NCBI GenBank assembly: GCA_015486505.1
Contig: WFRP01000182.1
Span: 1 to 18,362 of the forward strand
DNA from: Pseudomonadota bacterium
GTDB lineage: Bacteria; Desulfobacterota; Anaeroferrophillalia; Anaeroferrophillales; Tharpellaceae
DNA: 18,362 nucleotides
Reading direction: 5' to 3'
The position numbers and the translations under genes were made by a program. Shown here piece after piece: positions 6,386 to 14,005 of this stretch; position 1 is the first letter of the stretch, and the number at the start of each line of letters is the position of its first letter. The notes below the pieces were generated by a model. The model worked only from the letters and a program-made list of their open reading frames with translations. It searched no databases and was not told the DNA's origin.

Positions 6386-7762
6386 TTACCTGGCGACTAA
6401 TTCGTGGTGCAACCGCGAAATATCGCCGGCCCCCAGAGTTAAGATCAAATCATCGGCTTCAGCTTGGGCGGCAACAAATTCACGCAGGGCTTTGCGATCC
6501 GGAAGATATTCCACCTGTTTGTGCCCGTGCTGCCGAATCGCCTCGGCCAGATTTTCACCGCTGACCCCGTCAATTACCGGTTCACCGGCGGCGTAAATAT
6601 CGGTAATGACCAAAAGATCGGCCTCATTGAAAACCACGAGAAAATCATTAAACAAATGCTTTGTCCGGGTATAGCGATGCGGCTGAAACAGAGTCACCAG
6701 CCGCCGTTTCGGCCAGGCCTGGCGCAAGGCTTCCAGAGTCACCTGAATCTCCGTCGGGTGATGGCCGTAATCATCAATCAAAAGCGCCCCCCGGTATTCA
6801 CCGACAATCTGCAGACGCCGCTGGACTCCGGCAAAGCCGGAAAGATGGCGGCGGATATCGGCAAATTCCAGGCCCAGTTCAAAACCGGTGGTGATCGCCG
6901 CCAGACAATTAAGGACATAGTGCCGACCCGGCATATCGATTGTAAATTCGCCGAGTTCTTCCCGCTTGACGATTACTTTAAAGCGGCTCTGCATACCTGT
7001 AATCGCGACATCCAGGGCCCTGACATCCGCCTGCGGATTAAAACCGTAGGTTGAAACCCGGCGTCGGATCCGCGGCATAATCTCCTGGACCCGGGGGTCA
7101 TCGAGACAGAGCACCACCAAACCGTAAAAAGGCACCTTATTCGCGAAAGCGACAAAATTATCCTCAATTTCTCTGATGCCGCCGCGATAATGATCAAGAT
7201 GTTCGCGGTCGATATTGGTGATCACCGCAATAATCGGCGATAACGCCAGAAATGAGCCGTCACTTTCATCGGCTTCTGCCAATAAAATTTCGCCCTGGCC
7301 GAGACAGGCGTTACTATTGATACTGTTAAGCCGGCCGCCGATAACCACGGTCGGATCAAGATCGGTGCCGCTGAGCATGGTCGCGATCATCGAGGTGGTG
7401 GTCGTTTTCCCGTGGGTGCCGCCAACCGCGATGCCGTATTTAAGCCGCATCAGTTCGGCCAGCATTTCGGCCCGGGGAATTACCGGAATCGAGCGAACGT
7501 GGGCTGCCAAAACCTCGGGGTTATCATCTTTGACGGCAGTCGAGCGCACCAGAACCTGAACATCGCCGAGATTTTCCCGGGCGTGGCCGTAGGCGATCCG
7601 GGCCCCGAGTTTTTCAAGCCGTTCCGTCACCGGGCTCCGGTTGAGATCGGAACCGTGCACCTGATAACCCAGGTTCAGCAGAACTTCGGCAATCCCGCAC
7701 ATACCGCTGCCGCCGATTCCGACAAAATGAACCCGTTTAACCTTATGATGCATACCTTTCAT
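6386..7762 (-). CDS. murC: UDP-N-acetylmuramate--L-alanine ligase MurC
   Basis: Mur ligase that adds L-alanine to UDP-MurNAc in the cytoplasm using ATP. The N-terminal UDP-binding glycine loop VHFVGIGGSGMCGIAEVL is clear, followed by the Mur ligase P-loop GGTHGKTTTTSM, the central TNIDREHLDHY region, and the C-terminal domain with DDYGHHPTEI and FQPHRYTRT, all diagnostic of MurC (GTHGKTTT, as opposed to GSNGKTTT in MurF). The ATG at 7762, four bases after the murG stop, gives 458 residues; a GAGGAG lies 13 bases upstream inside murG. An in-frame TTG at 7783 would overlap murG by 17 bases. Standard neighbours on the murG side; on the other side the BON gene separates it from murB, which usually follows directly. 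Confidence 0.97.
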   Translation of the reverse strand: MKGMHHKVKRVHFVGIGGSGMCGIAEVLLNLGYQVHGSDLNRSPVTERLEKLGARIAYGHARENLGDVQVLVRSTAVKDDNPEVLAAHVRSIPVIPRAEMLAELMRLKYGIAVGGTHGKTTTTSMIATMLSGTDLDPTVVIGGRLNSINSNACLGQGEILLAEADESDGSFLALSPIIAVITNIDREHLDHYRGGIREIEDNFVAFANKVPFYGLVVLCLDDPRVQEIMPRIRRRVSTYGFNPQADVRALDVAITGMQSRFKVIVKREELGEFTIDMPGRHYVLNCLAAITTGFELGLEFADIRRHLSGFAGVQRRLQIVGEYRGALLIDDYGHHPTEIQVTLEALRQAWPKRRLVTLFQPHRYTRTKHLFNDFLVVFNEADLLVITDIYAAGEPVIDGVSGENLAEAIRQHGHKQVEYLPDRKALREFVAAQAEADDLILTLGAGDISRLHHELVAR

Positions 7763-7766
7763 TTTA

Positions 7767-8939
7767 TTATTGATGCTCCTCAATCAACTTAAGACACTGC
7801 TCGACAATCTTCGCCCGGGCCTGAGGCCGGGCCGATTTTAACGCGGCCCGGCCCATCGCTTCAGGTATCTCCGGATTATCCAGCAGCCGTTCAAGCTCGG
7901 CCTGAAGCCCTGATGCCGTAAATTCACTTTCAATCTGCACTATTGCTGCCCCCTGATCGGCAAAAGCCCGGGCATTAAAAAGCTGATGGTCGTGCGCGGC
8001 GTAAGGGAAAGGAACTAAAATCGCCGCTTTACCCATTTCCGCCAATTCCGCCAGCGTCAAGGCCCCGGCCCGGCAGATAACCAGATCCGCCGCCCGGTAG
8101 CAACTGCCGATATCAGCGATAAACTCTTTAACTGCAACCGGACAGCCGATCTCACTATAGGCTTTTTCAACCTCAGCCCGGCCCGCCTTGCCGCTCTGAT
8201 GCACGACCCGCAAATGCGGATATTCTTTCACCAACCCGATCAACGCCTGCGGAACCACCTGATTAAGAATCCGAGCACCCTGGCTGCCGCCAAGCACCAG
8301 AATATTAAAAGCCGAATTAGCCGCAGCGGCTTTCTGCGGCTCGGTTTTGGTCTGCGGCTCGGTATCGGCCGTCAATTTCGTTTCAGTATTACTTTCCGGC
8401 GGCGCTTGCGGCTGAAGATGCGCGCGCAGAGGATTCCCGTAATCGTAGATTCTCTTACTATGCAACTGCTCCCTGGCCTTGGCGAAAGCAATAAAAACCG
8501 CCCCGGCAAACGGGGCCAGGAGCCGGTTGACCAAACCGGGATAAGCATTCTGTTCCTGCAGGACCCAGGGCAGGCCGGCAATCATCGCCGCCAGTAGAAC
8601 CGGGGCGCTGGCATAGCCGCCGAGGCCGACAACCAGCGTTGGCCGATAACGCACCAGAAGGATCAGCGCCTGAATAACCGCCCTGGGGAAATTTACCAAA
8701 GCCTTAAGCCGTTTTACGCCTTTAATCCCGACCAGCCCCTGCACCCGCAAAAAAACCAGCGGATAGCCGAGTTCAGGAAGCACCCGGGCTTCAAGCCCGC
8801 GCCGGGTACCGGCAAAAACTATCTTTATCTTAGGCTCGCGCAGCTTAAACTCCTCCGCCAGAGCAATCCCGGGGAAAAGATGACCGCCGGTGCCGCCACC
8901 GGCAAAGAGCACTGTTTTAACGGGTCTGGCGACTGACAT
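7767..8939 (-). CDS. murG: UDP-GlcNAc:lipid I N-acetylglucosaminyltransferase MurG
   Basis: Peripheral membrane GT-B glycosyltransferase that adds GlcNAc to lipid I, giving lipid II on the cytoplasmic face. Visible: the N-terminal glycine loop GGGTGGH (14-20), GLGGYAS, the second glycine-rich loop GGSQGAR (217-223), the donor-site stretch RAGALTLAELAEMGKAAILVP and the H-x-x-Q motif in AHDHQLFNA. The ATG at 8939 has GGGAG nine bases upstream and overlaps the end of ftsW by 23 bases. At 390 residues it is longer than the usual 355-365. The excess is a polar linker (about 176-209, rich in Q, E, P, T, A) between the two Rossmann domains, partly from an 18-bp direct duplication at 8333-8368 that encodes TEPQ twice. 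The linker lies outside the catalytic loops. Confidence 0.97.
   Translation of the reverse strand: MSVARPVKTVLFAGGGTGGHLFPGIALAEEFKLREPKIKIVFAGTRRGLEARVLPELGYPLVFLRVQGLVGIKGVKRLKALVNFPRAVIQALILLVRYRPTLVVGLGGYASAPVLLAAMIAGLPWVLQEQNAYPGLVNRLLAPFAGAVFIAFAKAREQLHSKRIYDYGNPLRAHLQPQAPPESNTETKLTADTEPQTKTEPQKAAAANSAFNILVLGGSQGARILNQVVPQALIGLVKEYPHLRVVHQSGKAGRAEVEKAYSEIGCPVAVKEFIADIGSCYRAADLVICRAGALTLAELAEMGKAAILVPFPYAAHDHQLFNARAFADQGAAIVQIESEFTASGLQAELERLLDNPEIPEAMGRAALKSARPQARAKIVEQCLKLIEEHQ
8333..8368 (-). repeat. 18-bp direct duplication inside murG
   Basis: Two adjacent 18-bp units (8333-8350 and 8351-8368) match at 16 of 18 positions, starting TCTGCGGCTCGGT on the plus strand. They stay in frame and encode the repeated peptide TEPQ(T)K in the interdomain linker of MurG. 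Confidence 0.85.
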
Positions 8940-10008
8940 TCAACAAAACTCCCACTGCGGCTAAAGAGACACAAAGTGAACTCCCGCCATAACTTAAAAA
9001 AGGAAAGGTCAGACCCTTAGTCGGCAGCAACCCTAAAGTGACCCAGAAATTAATTGTCATCTGTAAAACCAGAAAAAGGGTCAAACCGAAAGCCAGAATC
9101 GCCCCTAAACGATCCGGGGCCGAGCGCGAAATTTTAATGCCGATTCCAAACAGGGCGGCAATCAAAACCACCAGTGCCACCACCCCGATAAAACCAAACT
9201 CCTCACCCCAGACCGCCACGACAAAATCGGTATAAGATTCAGGCAGATAGAGCATTTTCTGAACACTGTTGCCGACGCCGACCCCATGTACGCCGCCGGC
9301 GCCGTAGGCGATCAGCGACTGCTGCAACTGATAAGAGACGCCGTGGCCGTTAACATCCAGAAACGAGGTCACCCGATCCATCCGGTAGCCGCGACCGGCA
9401 ATCGCCGCCACGATCCCGGCAACTCCAAGGAGAAAGAAAAACCCCAGATGTTTAAACCGGGCCCCGGCGACAAAAAGCAGAACAAAGGTCAAAGCCCCGA
9501 GCACCACCGATGAGCCGAAATCCGGCTCCAGCATCAGCAGGGCGATCACGACCCCGAGAATAATCCAGGGCGGCAGAAAATCACGTTTAAAGTCATTTAA
9601 CTTACCGTTCCGTTTTGCCAGATAAGCACTTAAATAAATAACGAAACTCAATTTACAAAACTCGGAAACCTGCAGGTTAAAAAGCGGGGTTTTGATCCAG
9701 CGGGTCGCGCCCTTGATATTAACCCCGAAACCGGGCAGCAGCACCAAAGCGAGCAGAGCGATACTGAGCCCGACTAAAAGCAGGGTCAATTTGCTCCACC
9801 AGTGGTAATCAAAATGGGCGCAGGCCAGCAGGGCAACCCCGCCTAAAATCGCAAAAATAAACTGCCGTAACAGGTAGTGAGAACTCTGGCCGTAGGCATT
9901 AAAGGCCTTGATACTGCTGGCATTAAAGACCATCAGTAAGCCTAAGCAGAGCAGGGTGGCCACCACCGACAGCAAAATAATCTCATCCCTTTTCAGGCCG
10001 TAAAGCAA
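8917..10008 (-). CDS. ftsW: SEDS peptidoglycan glycosyltransferase FtsW
   Basis: Polytopic inner-membrane enzyme of the SEDS family that polymerises lipid II at the septum with its partner PBP, here the FtsI gene upstream. The 363 residues show about ten hydrophobic segments. The conserved central loop reads GVSYQLQQSLIAYGAGG (223-239), then GVGNS and LPESYTDFVVAVWGEE (255-270), the expected catalytic-aspartate region (D261), followed by C-terminal GLTFPFLSYGGSS. The start is TTG at 10008, supported by AGGGGAG five bases upstream. That binding site lies over the murD stop codon, so translation is probably coupled. FtsW is distinguished from RodA by its place in the dcw cluster. Confidence 0.96.
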   Translation of the reverse strand: MLYGLKRDEIILLSVVATLLCLGLLMVFNASSIKAFNAYGQSSHYLLRQFIFAILGGVALLACAHFDYHWWSKLTLLLVGLSIALLALVLLPGFGVNIKGATRWIKTPLFNLQVSEFCKLSFVIYLSAYLAKRNGKLNDFKRDFLPPWIILGVVIALLMLEPDFGSSVVLGALTFVLLFVAGARFKHLGFFFLLGVAGIVAAIAGRGYRMDRVTSFLDVNGHGVSYQLQQSLIAYGAGGVHGVGVGNSVQKMLYLPESYTDFVVAVWGEEFGFIGVVALVVLIAALFGIGIKISRSAPDRLGAILAFGLTLFLVLQMTINFWVTLGLLPTKGLTFPFLSYGGSSLCVSLAAVGVLLNVSRQTR

Positions 10009-10010
10009 AA

Positions 10011-11417
10011 CTACTCCCCTTGCCTTTGCAACAGTTCGCGAAAGTAATCCCCGCGTTCTTCATAATTGGCAAATTCGTCGAAACTGGCACAGCCGGGAGC
10101 CAGGATTACGACATCGCCGGGTACGGCCAGGCTTTGCGCCCGGGCTAAAGCCTGAGCCAGATTTGCCGCCGGATTTTTTTCCGCAAACCGCGGCAGCTGC
10201 CGGATAATCGCGGCGGCCGCCTGGCCGAAAGCAATCAGATGTCTGACTTTGGCCTTTTGCAAATGCGCCTCTAAGAGTGAGAAATCCGCCCCCTTGTCAT
10301 AACCGCCGAGCAGCAGCAGCAACGGTTTTGTGAAACTGGCGACAGCTTTAATCACAGCGTCAATATTGGTGGCTTTGGAATCGTTATAAAATTCCACTCC
10401 ATTCCGGCAGCCGACAAATTCCAAACGGTGCGAAATCCCGGCAAAATCACTTAAGGCCGCTAAAACAGTGCCTAAATCAAGTTCATAAAGCAGCGCGGTT
10501 AACAGCGCCGCGAGATAATTTGCCCGGTTATGCCGACCCGGGAGTTTAATCTCCGGGGCCTTGAATTCCAGCGCCAGCGATTTGCCGTTCAGGGTTTCCG
10601 TCTTAATCACAATCCGGCCGCCGATCCAGCCCGCCCCATTTTCACACCCGGCTTCAGCCGGGACTTCATTGACGCTGAAAAAGATTATCCGCGGCAGTTT
10701 CTCTCCGGTCTGCCGCCGGGACACAAGATCATTGCCAAAAGCACGCAAACCTGCATCGTCATAATTAAGAATCAGAATATCATTGCGATCCTGCGCCTGA
10801 CAAATCCGGGTTTTTGCCGCCAGATAGGCCTGGGCGTCAACGTAACGATCCTGATGATCCGGGGTCAGGTTGAGAATCAGCGCCACCCGGGGTTTAAAAC
10901 TCGCGACACTCTCCAACTGAAAACTTGAAAGCTCCAGAATCGCGATTTCACAGCCGGAATTCTCCATTTCGACGGCGGGCCGCCCGAGATTGCCGCCGAC
11001 AAAAACATTACGACCGGCGGCGCTAAAAATTTCGCCGAGCAGGCTGACCGTAGTCGTCTTGCCGTTGGTTCCGGTCAAGGCCACCAGTTCCGCTGAACTG
11101 AAACGGGCCGCAAGTTCAACCTCACCGATAATCTCACAACCTTGATTCCGGGTCCCGGCAAAAACCGGCAGCGCCAGGGGCACGCCGGGGCTGACCACAA
11201 TCAGATCCCGATTTTCAAAGAACGTAAGGCTATGGCCTGCTGTTTCAATCTCAGTGATGCCGAGCCGTTCTAATTCGGTCAGCACCGGTTCCAGTTCCGC
11301 GGCCGGCCGCTGTTCACTGACCGCCACCAAAAATCCCCGCGCCTTAAGAAACTTAGCCGCGGCGCGCCCGCTGAGCCCGAGTCCGACAACCAACGCTCTC
11401 CGTTTCCGCTCAGGCAT
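10011..11417 (-). CDS. murD: UDP-N-acetylmuramoylalanine--D-glutamate ligase MurD
   Basis: Mur ligase that adds D-glutamate to UDP-MurNAc-L-Ala. The N-terminal Rossmann loop VVGLGLSGRAAAKFL, the SPGVPL stretch that follows it in MurD, the P-loop ALTGTNGKTTTVS (113-125), LNLTPDHQDRY in the central domain and the C-terminal FYNDSKATNIDAV and LAPGCASFDEF are all typical. Length is 468 residues, slightly above the usual 440-450. The ATG at 11417 begins four bases after the mraY stop; no Shine-Dalgarno sequence is apparent, so coupling to mraY translation is likely. The stop codon at 10011 lies within the ftsW ribosome binding region. Confidence 0.97.
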   Translation of the reverse strand: MPERKRRALVVGLGLSGRAAAKFLKARGFLVAVSEQRPAAELEPVLTELERLGITEIETAGHSLTFFENRDLIVVSPGVPLALPVFAGTRNQGCEIIGEVELAARFSSAELVALTGTNGKTTTVSLLGEIFSAAGRNVFVGGNLGRPAVEMENSGCEIAILELSSFQLESVASFKPRVALILNLTPDHQDRYVDAQAYLAAKTRICQAQDRNDILILNYDDAGLRAFGNDLVSRRQTGEKLPRIIFFSVNEVPAEAGCENGAGWIGGRIVIKTETLNGKSLALEFKAPEIKLPGRHNRANYLAALLTALLYELDLGTVLAALSDFAGISHRLEFVGCRNGVEFYNDSKATNIDAVIKAVASFTKPLLLLLGGYDKGADFSLLEAHLQKAKVRHLIAFGQAAAAIIRQLPRFAEKNPAANLAQALARAQSLAVPGDVVILAPGCASFDEFANYEERGDYFRELLQRQGE

Positions 11418-11421
11418 TTAA

Positions 11422-12498
11422 TTACCGTAATTTCAAAGTACTTAACGCAAAAAGGCCGAGAATCAGGGCGATAATCCAGAAGCGGACAATCACTTTGGGC
11501 TCGGCCCAGCCTTTCAACTCAAAATGGTGATGCAGCGGGGCCATGCGAAAAACCCGTTTGCCGGTCAGTTTGAATGAGGCGACCTGGATAATTACCGACA
11601 GGGTTTCGAGAACAAAAATCCCGCCGACGAGAAAGAGCAGAAGTTCCTGTTTGGTCACGACCGCGACCGCCCCAAGCCCGGCGCCCAGCGCCAGAGAACC
11701 AACATCACCCATAAAAATGGCCGCCGGATAGGCATTGAACCAGAGAAAGCCCAGGGCCGCCCCGATCATCGCGGCGCAGAAAACCGCGACCTCACCGACG
11801 CCGACAATATGCTGGATCTGAAGATAGTCGGCGAGCAGACGATGCCCGGCAACATAGGAAAAAATCATATAGACGGCAAAGGCCACCAGGGACGGCCCGG
11901 TCGCCAGCCCGTCCAGGCCGTCGGTCAGATTAACCGCATTCGAGGCGCCAACCACGACCAGCACCATAAAGGGAATATAAAACAGCCCGAAATCGGGCAG
12001 AACCCGCTTAAAAAACGGTACGGTCAGGATCGTCGAATACCCCGGCAGCAGATAAACTACCAGGGCAAATACCGTGGCCACCCCGAATTGAGCCGCCAAT
12101 TTCTGCCGGGCCGAGAGCCCGGCGGAGCTACCCTGAACCAGTTTGCGGTAATCATCGACAAAACCAATCGCCCCGAAACCGACGACCACGGCCAGAATCA
12201 GCCAGATATAAATCTCCGTCAAATCGGCCCAGAGCAGGGTCGCCACAACCACCGAAAAGATAATCAAAAGCCCGCCCATCGTCGGCGTGCCGGATTTTAC
12301 CAGATGGCTCTGCGGGCCGTCCGCGCGCACCACCTGGCCAATCTGTAATTTCTTAAGCCAGGCAATGACCTTGGGTCCGAGATAGAAAGCCAGAAAAAGC
12401 GCGGTCAGGGCCGCGTAAATTGCCCGGAAACTGATATAGCGGAAAACATTAAAGCCGGACCACAAATTGTGCAGAGGATAGAGAATCTGATAAAGCAT
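11422..12498 (-). CDS. mraY: Phospho-N-acetylmuramoyl-pentapeptide transferase MraY
   Basis: Integral membrane enzyme that transfers phospho-MurNAc-pentapeptide onto undecaprenyl phosphate to make lipid I. With 358 residues and about ten membrane segments it has the usual family size. Mg-binding and catalytic motifs are present: FVDDYRK (D115, D116), NAVNLTDGLDGLA (187-199), FMGDVGS (D265) and the PLHHHFE loop (321-327). The ATG at 12498 directly abuts the murF stop codon with no gap; AGAGG about 11 bases upstream lies inside murF. The order murF-mraY-murD is the standard one. Confidence 0.98.
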   Translation of the reverse strand: MLYQILYPLHNLWSGFNVFRYISFRAIYAALTALFLAFYLGPKVIAWLKKLQIGQVVRADGPQSHLVKSGTPTMGGLLIIFSVVVATLLWADLTEIYIWLILAVVVGFGAIGFVDDYRKLVQGSSAGLSARQKLAAQFGVATVFALVVYLLPGYSTILTVPFFKRVLPDFGLFYIPFMVLVVVGASNAVNLTDGLDGLATGPSLVAFAVYMIFSYVAGHRLLADYLQIQHIVGVGEVAVFCAAMIGAALGFLWFNAYPAAIFMGDVGSLALGAGLGAVAVVTKQELLLFLVGGIFVLETLSVIIQVASFKLTGKRVFRMAPLHHHFELKGWAEPKVIVRFWIIALILGLFALSTLKLR

Positions 12499-13992
12499 TT
12501 AATTTAGGACCTCTGAATCTGGAAGCCGTAAATCAGCAATCAACGGATTGACAATATTTTCCAGCGCCAACGTCCGGGAGCCTTTAACCAGCAGCAGCCC
12601 CTCAGCCGGCAGACGTTCCCGCAGCAGGTTGACCACCGCCGTAAAAGCACCGACACCAAAGCGGGCAACCCGCGCGGCCGGAAGGCCCGCAGCTTGTGCG
12701 GCGCTCGCAATCCGCGCAGCCAGCTCGCCGACAACGACCAGCAAATCGGGTCGAATTTGCGCCACTTTTTCGCCCAGCTGCCGATGCAGAGCCGGACTCT
12801 CCGGACCAAGTTCATTCATATCCCCTAAAACCAGGGCGAGAAACCGGCCCCCGCGGCGCTCGGAAACCGCGGTCAAAGCGGCGGCCATCGAATCGGGATT
12901 GGCATTATAGGCATCGTGGAGCAGGATTTTACCGTCGCCGAATTCATATTTCTGCAGACGCCCGGCCGGCATCTGAAAATGTTTTAAGGAGTCGGCTGCG
13001 GGAACGGGGCCCATCCCCGCCAAACAAGTTCCCGCAGCCAACGCCAGCACCGCATTCATCACATTGTGCCGCCCCCAACAGGGCAATGTCACCGGAACTC
13101 TTTCATCCTTACGCTCAAAAACAAAACTTAAACCTTCATCTTTATGCCGGATTTCGACCGCTTTTATTTCAGTCTCGGCGGCGCCATACCCGGATACCGC
13201 TATTAACCGGGGTCGTGAGACCTCGGGGCAATCAGCAACCGTCGCCGGTACCTGCCGGGCCAGATAAGGGTTATCACCGTTGTAGATTACAACCCCACCC
13301 GGTTTTAACCCGCTGATAATTTCACATTTGGCCCGGGCAATCGCCGCAAGCGAGCCTAAGCCCGCAAGATGGGCCTGCGCGACATTGGTAATAATCGCGT
13401 AATCCGGCCGGGCAATCGCCGTAAGCTGCGCGATTTCACCCGGAACATTCATCCCCATTTCCAAAACCGCGACCTGACAGTCATCCGGCATCGCAAAAAC
13501 CGTCAGCGGCAGGCCGATAAGGTTATTAAAATTTCCGGCTGTCTTATGAACCCGGAAAACCGGGGCCAGGATCGCGGCCAGCATCTCTTTGGTTGTGGTT
13601 TTACCGTTTGAACCGGTTACCGCAAACACCACCGGATTAATCTTGCCCAGACGGGCCCGGGCCAGCGTGCCTAAGGCCGCCAGCGTATCGGCTACCGGCA
13701 GAAACAAAACCTGCGGATAACGCTGGGCCAGGCTCAGTAAATCAGGCACAGCGCCCGGCACCACCACGGCAACAGCGCCTTGCTTAATTGCCGATTCAAC
13801 AAAATCCTGTCCCGCGAAATTTGCTCCCGACAGGGCGACAAACAGCTCACCGGCCTTCAGCTTGCGGCTGTCGGTTGAGATTCCGGCAAGCTCCTGCTCC
13901 AGATTAACTTCACGACAGACCGGCAGCGGCTGCGTCCGCAAAAGGACACTGAGCTCCTTTAATTTCCAATAATGGTTGCGCGGTTGCCGCAT
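12499..13992 (-). CDS. murF: UDP-MurNAc-tripeptide--D-alanyl-D-alanine ligase MurF
   Basis: Last cytoplasmic Mur ligase; it adds the D-Ala-D-Ala made by Ddl. The N-terminal substrate domain (GISTDSRKLKAGELFVAL, about 37-54) is followed by the P-loop VTGSNGKTTTKEM (125-137), then TNVAQAHLAGLGS, GRHNVMNAVLALAA and the DAYNANPDSM stretch, the MurF signatures. Length is 497 residues, longer than the common 450-460, with the extra spread through the protein and no second ATP site, so it is not a MurE-MurF fusion. The ATG at 13992 follows the ftsI stop by 13 bases, with AGGACG at the ftsI stop as a probable ribosome binding site. In most dcw clusters murE would lie between ftsI and murF; it does not here. 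Confidence 0.97.
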   Translation of the reverse strand: MRQPRNHYWKLKELSVLLRTQPLPVCREVNLEQELAGISTDSRKLKAGELFVALSGANFAGQDFVESAIKQGAVAVVVPGAVPDLLSLAQRYPQVLFLPVADTLAALGTLARARLGKINPVVFAVTGSNGKTTTKEMLAAILAPVFRVHKTAGNFNNLIGLPLTVFAMPDDCQVAVLEMGMNVPGEIAQLTAIARPDYAIITNVAQAHLAGLGSLAAIARAKCEIISGLKPGGVVIYNGDNPYLARQVPATVADCPEVSRPRLIAVSGYGAAETEIKAVEIRHKDEGLSFVFERKDERVPVTLPCWGRHNVMNAVLALAAGTCLAGMGPVPAADSLKHFQMPAGRLQKYEFGDGKILLHDAYNANPDSMAAALTAVSERRGGRFLALVLGDMNELGPESPALHRQLGEKVAQIRPDLLVVVGELAARIASAAQAAGLPAARVARFGVGAFTAVVNLLRERLPAEGLLLVKGSRTLALENIVNPLIADLRLPDSEVLN

Positions 13993-14005
13993 CGCCGGTT
14001 ACGTC

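Noticed and set aside
12499..13992. MurE-MurF fusion explaining the long MurF
   Set aside because: There is only one substrate domain and one GKTTT P-loop in the 497 residues.
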